Source of the DNA: CAZUHK01 sp964620345 | GTDB lineage: Bacteria; Planctomycetota; Phycisphaerae; Phycisphaerales; Zrk34 | Reading direction: 5' to 3' | Length of the DNA: 34,240 nucleotides | NCBI GenBank assembly: GCA_964620345.1 | Contig: CAZUHK010000010.1 | Location: 1-34,240, forward strand | In this document: positions 29,525 through 34,240 of the stretch, piece by piece | Numbering within the stretch: the first letter of the stretch is position 1 | How the letters are laid out: each line of letters begins with the position of its first letter | The notes under the pieces: generated by a model | What the model saw: only the letters and a program-made list of their open reading frames with translations | Database searches by the model: none | What the model was told of the DNA's origin: nothing | Made by a program: the position numbers and the translations under genes

Positions 29525-31201
29525 CTAAATGCCGTACTCCCCCCACCGCCGGTCTACCTGATCCCTGATCGCCTTGCTCATTTCCAGGATCGGCGGGAAC
29601 GGGCGGACAGCGTGGCCCCCTACCGCTTCTTCGGGCAGTTTCCTGGTCGCGTCGAAGCCGATCTTCGTGCCGGCGCCGATCTGCGGGGCGGCGTGATCGA
29701 GGATGTCCAGCGGGCCGGTGACCATTTCCACATCCCGGCCGGGGTCGCAGTTGGCGCACAGGTGGAACAGCACCCGCTCGTGGTCGTGTACGTCCACGTC
29801 TTCATCGACGACGACGATCATCTTCGTCCACGCCATCTGGCCGGCGCCCCAGATCGCGTGCATCACCCGCCGGGCTTGAAGCGGGTATTCCTTGCGGATC
29901 TTCACGAACACGCAGTTGTGAAACGCGCCGAACATCGGCAGGTCGTAGTCGAGGATGTCGTGGATCAGCGTTTGCAGCAGGGGCAGGAAGATGCGCTCGG
30001 TCGCCTTGCCCAGGTAGTAATCCTCCTGCGGGGGCAGGCCGACGATCGTGGTCGGGTAGATCGGTTCCCGCCGATGCGTGATCGCGGTGACGGTGAAGAT
30101 CGGATAGCGATCGGGCAGGGAGTAGAAGCCGGTGTGGTCGCCGAAGGGGCCTTCGAGGACGGCGTGGCCAGCTTCGATTTTCGATTTTTGATTTTCGATC
30201 TGCTCGGGCGTGAGGCCGACGCCGCTCGCTTGGGTGGACACATATCCCTCGATGACGATCTCGCTGTTGGCCGGGACGTGCAGGTCGATGGTCTGGCACT
30301 TGACCAGTTCGATCGCTTTATCGTTGAGGAAGCCGGCGAACAGCAGCTCGCTGATGCCCGGCGGCAGCGGCGCGGTCGCGGCGTAGGGTAGCACGCTCTG
30401 GCCGCCCAGCGCGATCGCCAGGGGCATCGGCTCGCCCGAGCGTTGCTTCTTCCACGCCCGCCAGTGCCGCGCGCCATCGTGATGGACGTGCCAGTGCATC
30501 GCGGTGCGGTTGCGGTCGATCAGTTGGGCGCGGTACATGCCGAGGTTGCGGCTTGGGCGCGGCGTGCCGTCGGGCTTGCCCGCGTCATCGGGGTGGATCG
30601 TGTACATCCCGCCGAAGGTGATGTACCGGCCCTGCCCCCCCGCCGTGCCGGCCTGCTCGGCGTCGAGCGGCCAGCCGACCGCGGCCGGGTCGCCGTCCCG
30701 CGGCCAGCACTTGATCAGCGGCAGCGCAAACAGGTTCACCTCGTCGCCACGCTTGACCACCTGCTGGCAGATGCCGCTTCGTACAACCTTGGGCCCCATG
30801 CCCGCGAGCTTGGCGAAGTCCAGACCCTTGCGCACCTTTTCCATGATGCCGGTGGGCGGCTCGGGCTTGGCGATCTCTGCGACCTTTGCCGCCAGCGCCT
30901 CGAACCCGCCGTCCGTGCAGCCCAGCGCCATCTCCATCCGCCGGTAGCTGCCGAAGGTGTTGATCGCGACGGGCATGTCGCTGCCCTCGACGTTGTTGAA
31001 CAGCAGCGCCTTGCCCCCGCCTTGGAAGTGCCTCGGGTCGGTCTGCCCGGCGGCCGGCGAAACCGACGGCGCGGGCGATTTGCTCACCCGGTCCGCAATT
31101 TCGCTGATCTCCAGCACCGGCGACACCATCGCGTCCACGCGCGACAGCTCGCCCGCGTCATCCAGCACCTCAAAAAAATCACGCAGCGTGGGATAGCTCA
31201 T
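29525..31201 (-). CDS. UbiD-family (de)carboxylase
   Basis: 558-residue prenylated-FMN-dependent decarboxylase of the UbiD family. Recognisable blocks: SYPTLRDFFEVLDDAGEL at the start, NLFALPLIKCWPRDGDP, GMYRAQLIDRNRTAMHWH with VHHDGARHW, the catalytic-region EGPFGDHTGFYS, and DEDVDVHD...VLFHLCANCDPGRD near the C-terminus. Such enzymes need UbiX to make prenyl-FMN and act in quinone synthesis (ubiquinone, or futalosine-type menaquinone) or on aromatic acids; no ubiX/mqn gene is in the window, so the substrate stays open. The residues QIENQKSKIE (about 335-345), just before the catalytic block, come from an AT-rich repeat unlike the rest of the gene. Confidence 0.9.
   Translation of the reverse strand: MSYPTLRDFFEVLDDAGELSRVDAMVSPVLEISEIADRVSKSPAPSVSPAAGQTDPRHFQGGGKALLFNNVEGSDMPVAINTFGSYRRMEMALGCTDGGFEALAAKVAEIAKPEPPTGIMEKVRKGLDFAKLAGMGPKVVRSGICQQVVKRGDEVNLFALPLIKCWPRDGDPAAVGWPLDAEQAGTAGGQGRYITFGGMYTIHPDDAGKPDGTPRPSRNLGMYRAQLIDRNRTAMHWHVHHDGARHWRAWKKQRSGEPMPLAIALGGQSVLPYAATAPLPPGISELLFAGFLNDKAIELVKCQTIDLHVPANSEIVIEGYVSTQASGVGLTPEQIENQKSKIEAGHAVLEGPFGDHTGFYSLPDRYPIFTVTAITHRREPIYPTTIVGLPPQEDYYLGKATERIFLPLLQTLIHDILDYDLPMFGAFHNCVFVKIRKEYPLQARRVMHAIWGAGQMAWTKMIVVVDEDVDVHDHERVLFHLCANCDPGRDVEMVTGPLDILDHAAPQIGAGTKIGFDATRKLPEEAVGGHAVRPFPPILEMSKAIRDQVDRRWGEYGI
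30173..30200. repeat. AT-rich repeat word inside ubiD-like gene
   Basis: The stretch reads TTCGATTTTCGATTTTTGAT then TTTCGATC: repeats of TCGATTTT/TTTGATTTTCGAT, about 30% GC in a ~65% GC gene. Translation on the coding strand is ENQKSKIE. It resembles a dispersed intergenic repeat that slipped into the gene in frame. Confidence 0.5.
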
Positions 31202-31340
31202 GTGAGCAGATTACCCCGGCAGATTGCGAATGAACAGACACCCCCGCCGCTTGCGACTTCGCGCCGGCATCGGCGCGAGTCGGCCCGGACGCCGGACCGG
31301 CCGCGGCCGCGAAGCCGCAAGCGGCCCGATCCACGATCGT

Positions 31341-31775
31341 TTACCGCTGGCTCTTACGCAACACGTGGTCCAGACTCATCCGTCCGCCGCCGACCACGAC
31401 CACCCACAGGCACAGGGTCATCAGAATCACATTGGGATGGAACGGCCCGCTGGCCCCGGCTTGGGGGAAGCCCACCTTCATCCACAGCGCGATCGTGAAC
31501 GAGAGGATCATCAATGTCGTGACCACCGCGGTCCAACGCGTGAACAGGCCGACGATCAGCAGCGCCCCCACCGCGATCTCCAGAAACGGGATCGCATACC
31601 CATACGGCCTGGCCAGCAGGTCCGGCAGGAAGTCCGGCTGCAGGCCCTTGAACGAGTTCTCGTAAAAGTTGCCCACGCCCCCGAGAACCTTGCCGACCCC
31701 GGCCAGCAGCATGTAGGCGCCCAGGGCGATCCGGTTGATCAGCAACATCGACGCGGCAGAGACAGACATGGCCAT
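31341..31775 (-). CDS. DoxX family membrane protein
   Basis: 144 residues with four hydrophobic segments (NRIALGAYMLLAGVGKVLGG; PYGYAIPFLEIAVGALLIVG; AVVTTLMILSFTIALWM; ILMTLCLWVVVVGGG), the four-helix layout of DoxX/DoxD proteins. PFLEIAVGALLIVGLFTRW is the family's best-conserved part. DoxX relatives are linked to thiosulfate/quinone redox chemistry or oxidative-stress membrane complexes, but most have no assigned role. GGAG precedes the ATG. It follows ndk by 69 bases and precedes ubiD on the same strand. Confidence 0.88.
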   Translation of the reverse strand: MAMSVSAASMLLINRIALGAYMLLAGVGKVLGGVGNFYENSFKGLQPDFLPDLLARPYGYAIPFLEIAVGALLIVGLFTRWTAVVTTLMILSFTIALWMKVGFPQAGASGPFHPNVILMTLCLWVVVVGGGRMSLDHVLRKSQR

Positions 31776-31844
31776 AATGGTGCTCCGGTGAGGATGCGAT
31801 GGCCGTAGTGTAACACGTTCGCCTGCGTCGATCCGCCGCAGCGC

Positions 31845-32294
31845 TCAGCCGTCGATCCACTGCTCGGCCGACCGGTCCCAGTCGACAATCTCGGCGTCGG
31901 CGAACCACAGGGCCAGCTCGCGCTCGGCGGATTCGGGGCTGTCCGAGCCGTGCACGAGGTTGGTCGATTTGCTGATGCCAAAGTCGCCGCGGATCGTGCC
32001 GGGCGCCGCCTCCTTGCCATCGGTCTTGCCGATGAGCGTGCGGCAGACGCCGACCGCCTCTGGCCCGCGCACCGCAAGCACCAGGACCGGGGCGGACGTG
32101 ATGAACTGAATCAGGTTGTCGAAGAACGGTTTGTCCTCGTGCTCGGCGTAGTGTTTCTTCGCGAGCACTTCGGATACCTGGATGAACTTGCCGCCGACGA
32201 TCTTCAGGCCCTTGCGCTCGAAGCGCGCGAGCACCTGGCCGATCAGGCCGCGCTGCACGCAGTCGGGCTTGAGGATGATAAGGGTGGTCTGCAT
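31845..32294 (-). CDS. ndk: Nucleoside diphosphate kinase
   Basis: 149 residues; transfers the gamma-phosphate of ATP to (d)NDPs through a phospho-histidine. MQTTLIILKPDCVQRGLIG carries the conserved KPD; YAEH, GPEAV, IRGDFG and the active-site block NLVHGSDSPESAERE (His phosphorylated) are all present. Length standard. ATG 32294 has GAGGA six bases upstream; the long open frame further upstream is antisense/out-of-frame to yebC. Third in the minus-strand series TPR, yebC, ndk, doxX, ubiD. Confidence 0.97.
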   Translation of the reverse strand: MQTTLIILKPDCVQRGLIGQVLARFERKGLKIVGGKFIQVSEVLAKKHYAEHEDKPFFDNLIQFITSAPVLVLAVRGPEAVGVCRTLIGKTDGKEAAPGTIRGDFGISKSTNLVHGSDSPESAERELALWFADAEIVDWDRSAEQWIDG

Positions 32295-32374
32295 GGTTCG
32301 TCCTCGCTGGGGGGGGTGAATCAGGGGCGAGGATGATCGTGGAATCGCGGGCCCGATGCAAGGCGACGGCGCGA

Positions 32375-33121
32375 TTACTCCAGCGCGGCGAGTTCTTCGT
32401 CGGGGATGTCGGCGTTGGTGTGGATCTTCTGCACGTCGTCGTTGTCTTCGAGGGCTTCGGCGAGGCGCAGGGTCTTCTTCGCGTCTTCGCCGGTGCACTC
32501 GACGGTGTTGGTCGGGATCATGGTCAGCTCGGCGACGTCGAACGAAACGCCCGCGGCTTCGAGCGCTTCGCGGACCTGCTGGAAGTCGGCCGGGTCGGTC
32601 TGGATCTCCCAGGCGCCGCCGCCGTCGGTGACGTCTTCGGCGCCGGCCTCGAGGGCGGCTTCCATGATGGCCTCCTCGCCGATCCGGTCCTTGGGCACGG
32701 TGAACAGGCCGCGGCGGTTGAACAGAAAGGCGACCGAGCCGTCGGTGCCGAGGTTGCCGCCGTTGCGGTCGAAGATGTGTCTGACTTCGCCGGCGGTACG
32801 GTTGCGGTTGTCGGTGAGGATCTCGATGAACATCGCCACGCCCCCGGGGCCGTAGCCCTCGTAGGTGCCGGCTTCGTAGTTCTCGCCGCCCAGCTCGCCG
32901 GTGCCCTTCTTGACCGCCTTGTCGATGGTGTCCTTGGGCATGTTGGCGGCTTTGGCTTCGTCGATGGCGTAGCGGAGGTTGAGATTGGTGTCCGGGTCGC
33001 CGCCGCCCTGCCGCGCGGCCATGATGATCGCGCGCGAGCACTTGCTCCAGACCTTGCCCTTGCGCTCATCCTGCCGGGCCTTGCGGTGCTTGATGTTGGC
33101 CCATTTGCTGTGACCGGCCAT
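32375..33121 (-). CDS. YebC/PmpR-family regulator (translation/DNA-binding)
   Basis: 248 residues. Starts MAGHSKWANIKHRKARQD, the invariant family N-terminus; continues with MPKDTIDKAVKKGTG, YEGYGPGGVAMFIE and LTDNRNRTAGEVRHIF, FDRNGG and the C-terminal acidic IPDEELAALE. Length is that of E. coli YebC (246). Members were described as transcriptional regulators and more recently as factors that relieve ribosome stalling; which applies here is not visible. GGAG is seven bases before ATG 33121. A perfect 8-bp inverted repeat lies 38 bases upstream. Confidence 0.95.
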   Translation of the reverse strand: MAGHSKWANIKHRKARQDERKGKVWSKCSRAIIMAARQGGGDPDTNLNLRYAIDEAKAANMPKDTIDKAVKKGTGELGGENYEAGTYEGYGPGGVAMFIEILTDNRNRTAGEVRHIFDRNGGNLGTDGSVAFLFNRRGLFTVPKDRIGEEAIMEAALEAGAEDVTDGGGAWEIQTDPADFQQVREALEAAGVSFDVAELTMIPTNTVECTGEDAKKTLRLAEALEDNDDVQKIHTNADIPDEELAALE

Positions 33122-33158
33122 GGCATGCTCCGCTGTTCGGTGAATCGATGGGGGGTGA

Positions 33159-33180
33159 GTCGATGGACCGGGCCATCGAC
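33159..33180. repeat. Small palindrome upstream of yebC
   Basis: GTCGATGG (33159-33166) and CCATCGAC (33173-33180) are perfect complements around six bases; the half-word TCGATGG recurs at 33145. Possible operator; no T-run, so not a good terminator for the upstream TPR gene. Confidence 0.45.
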
Positions 33181-33245
33181 CAACCGGTCGCCGCGGGTCC
33201 AAGCCCCGAAGCCGCCCCGTCGGTGAACCGATGATCGTGGCTATT

Positions 33246-34240
33246 CTACTGAATCTCGCCTACGGGCAGCTCGGGCGGGACGTCCTCTTGGGACTGGCGC
33301 GGCACCGGGGCGACGGCCGGCGGACGATCCTCGGCCGCGGCGGTGAGCTTGTCCTTGAGCCGACCCAGCAGTTTGACGTGATCGGGCGCCGCATCGTTGC
33401 CGGCCGCGATGATCTTCGCCTGCGCCTCGCGCCAGAGCTTGACGGCGTTGTCGGTCTGCCCGGCCTGCCAGTAGGCATCGGCCAGGTGGTCGATGATGAT
33501 CGGATCGTCTCCGCCGCGCTGCCGCCGGCCACGCTCCAGCCACACGACCGCCTCGTCGAACTGGCCCTGCTTGTAAAGCACCCAGCCCATTGAATCCAAG
33601 TACGCGGCGCTGTCCGGCTCGGCCTTGACGGCGATGCGGATCATCTGCTCGGCCCGGGCCAGATTCCTGCCCGCGTCGGCCCAGGTGTAGCCCAGGTCGT
33701 TGTTCGCCGACGGGTGCTCGGGCTCGGCCTCCAGGGCCTTGCGGAGCAGCTTCTCGATCAGCGCGGCGCTGTTGGGCTGGCCGTGCAGGAACATCGACTG
33801 AAGATAGTAAAGGTCGGCCGCCTGCCCGGGCCGCGCGGCGATGACCCGATCGATCTCCTTGATCGCCAGGTCGGCCTTGCCCATCGCGCTCAACAGCCGC
33901 GCCAGCTCAAGCCGCAGGTCGTCGGCACGGTCGGCGCCGGTGGTGATGGCGCTGCGCATCCACCGCACCGCATCGTCATCGCGCCCCGCCTCGTGCAGCA
34001 GCCAGCCGCGGGTGACGATGAACGACAGCGACTCGGGCTTGAGCTCGAGCGCGCGGTCGATCTGCTCCAGGGCCCGGTCGTGGCGGCCGGCGTCGCTGTA
34101 TAGCCGGGCCAGTCCGGCGTGGAGCACCTCGACGCGCTCGGGCTTCTGTTCGATCGCCTCGGTCATCGCCGCGATCGCCTGATCGGGCCGCTCCCACTGG
34201 CGGTAAAGGTCGGCCAAGGCGATCTGCCGCCCGACGCCCG
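33246..34240 (-). CDS. TPR-repeat protein (5' end outside window)
   Basis: 331 codons in the window; the frame stays open to the right edge (the reading just inside is GRQIALADLYRQWERP), so the N-terminus is missing. The visible part is a series of tetratricopeptide repeats, e.g. LYRQWERPDQAIAAMTEAIE, LYSDAGRHDRALEQIDRALEL, DLGYTWADAGRNLARAEQM, YLDSMGWVLYKQGQFDEAVV, LADAYWQAGQTDNAVKLW, with regular W/L/G/Y/A/P spacing. The C-terminal ~35 residues are Pro/Glu-rich and probably disordered. TPR proteins mediate protein-protein contacts; LDSMGWVLYKQGQFDEA is common in outer-membrane-assembly or export-linked TPR proteins, but no specific function can be given. Confidence 0.85.
   Translation of the reverse strand, partial: GVGRQIALADLYRQWERPDQAIAAMTEAIEQKPERVEVLHAGLARLYSDAGRHDRALEQIDRALELKPESLSFIVTRGWLLHEAGRDDDAVRWMRSAITTGADRADDLRLELARLLSAMGKADLAIKEIDRVIAARPGQAADLYYLQSMFLHGQPNSAALIEKLLRKALEAEPEHPSANNDLGYTWADAGRNLARAEQMIRIAVKAEPDSAAYLDSMGWVLYKQGQFDEAVVWLERGRRQRGGDDPIIIDHLADAYWQAGQTDNAVKLWREAQAKIIAAGNDAAPDHVKLLGRLKDKLTAAAEDRPPAVAPVPRQSQEDVPPELPVGEIQ

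Overview
The window is high-GC bacterial DNA with dense coding on both strands. Two secreted proteins end in PEP-CTERM sorting tails (VPEPTTLALLG... followed by Arg). Together with a five-domain S1-like protein, short-patch AT-rich and palindromic intergenic repeats, and a CBM9/heparinase-type polysaccharide-degrading enzyme, this suggests a Planctomycetota member, perhaps of the Phycisphaerae. That placement is inference; no rRNA is present to confirm it. Nothing looks like a prophage, a CRISPR array or an integrative island.

Layout. 1-3.8 kb: 3' part of a branched-chain aminotransferase, an NAD-dependent epimerase, then on the minus strand a Gfo/Idh/MocA oxidoreductase and a Tat-exported lipoprotein amidase. 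3.8-6.1 kb is the gene-poor part: the broken N-terminus of an ISL3-type transposase, a promoter-RNA-terminator unit that looks like an independent small RNA (about 4296-4470), a tRNA-Ser(UGA), and a decayed minus-strand reading frame carrying a Fis-type helix-turn-helix remnant that ends in a clear terminator. 6.1-10.5 kb: ribosomal protein S1 homologue and a feoA-feoB-FeoB-associated ferrous iron operon with a good promoter. 10.7-12.5 kb: a PEP-CTERM protein built from NxxGxxAF repeats and a stand-alone nuoB with its own promoter. 12.5-15.6 kb: a 1028-residue secreted CBM9 plus heparinase II/III-like enzyme. 15.9-22.1 kb (minus): a peptide-type ABC permease and binding protein, a secreted helical-repeat protein, panC and a glycosyltransferase.

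22.3-26.9 kb (plus): gyrB, a hicB antitoxin with a hicA toxin frameshifted by a 5-bp tandem duplication, and rimO. 27-28.6 kb: a second PEP-CTERM protein and a secreted glutathione peroxidase, divergently arranged. 28.6-34.2 kb (minus): a low-GC PD-(D/E)XK-nuclease-like gene directly behind a DUF433 (antitoxin-type) gene, then UbiD-family decarboxylase, DoxX, nucleoside diphosphate kinase, YebC/PmpR regulator and a TPR protein cut by the window edge.

Most of the window is housekeeping. The items most worth a second look are the DUF433/PD-(D/E)XK pair, which is an unusual pairing that could be a toxin-antitoxin or defence module; the free-standing structured RNA; the 5-bp duplication in hicA; the altered TOPRIM motif in GyrB; and two genes (rimO and the glycosyltransferase) whose predicted promoters place transcription start on the start codon.
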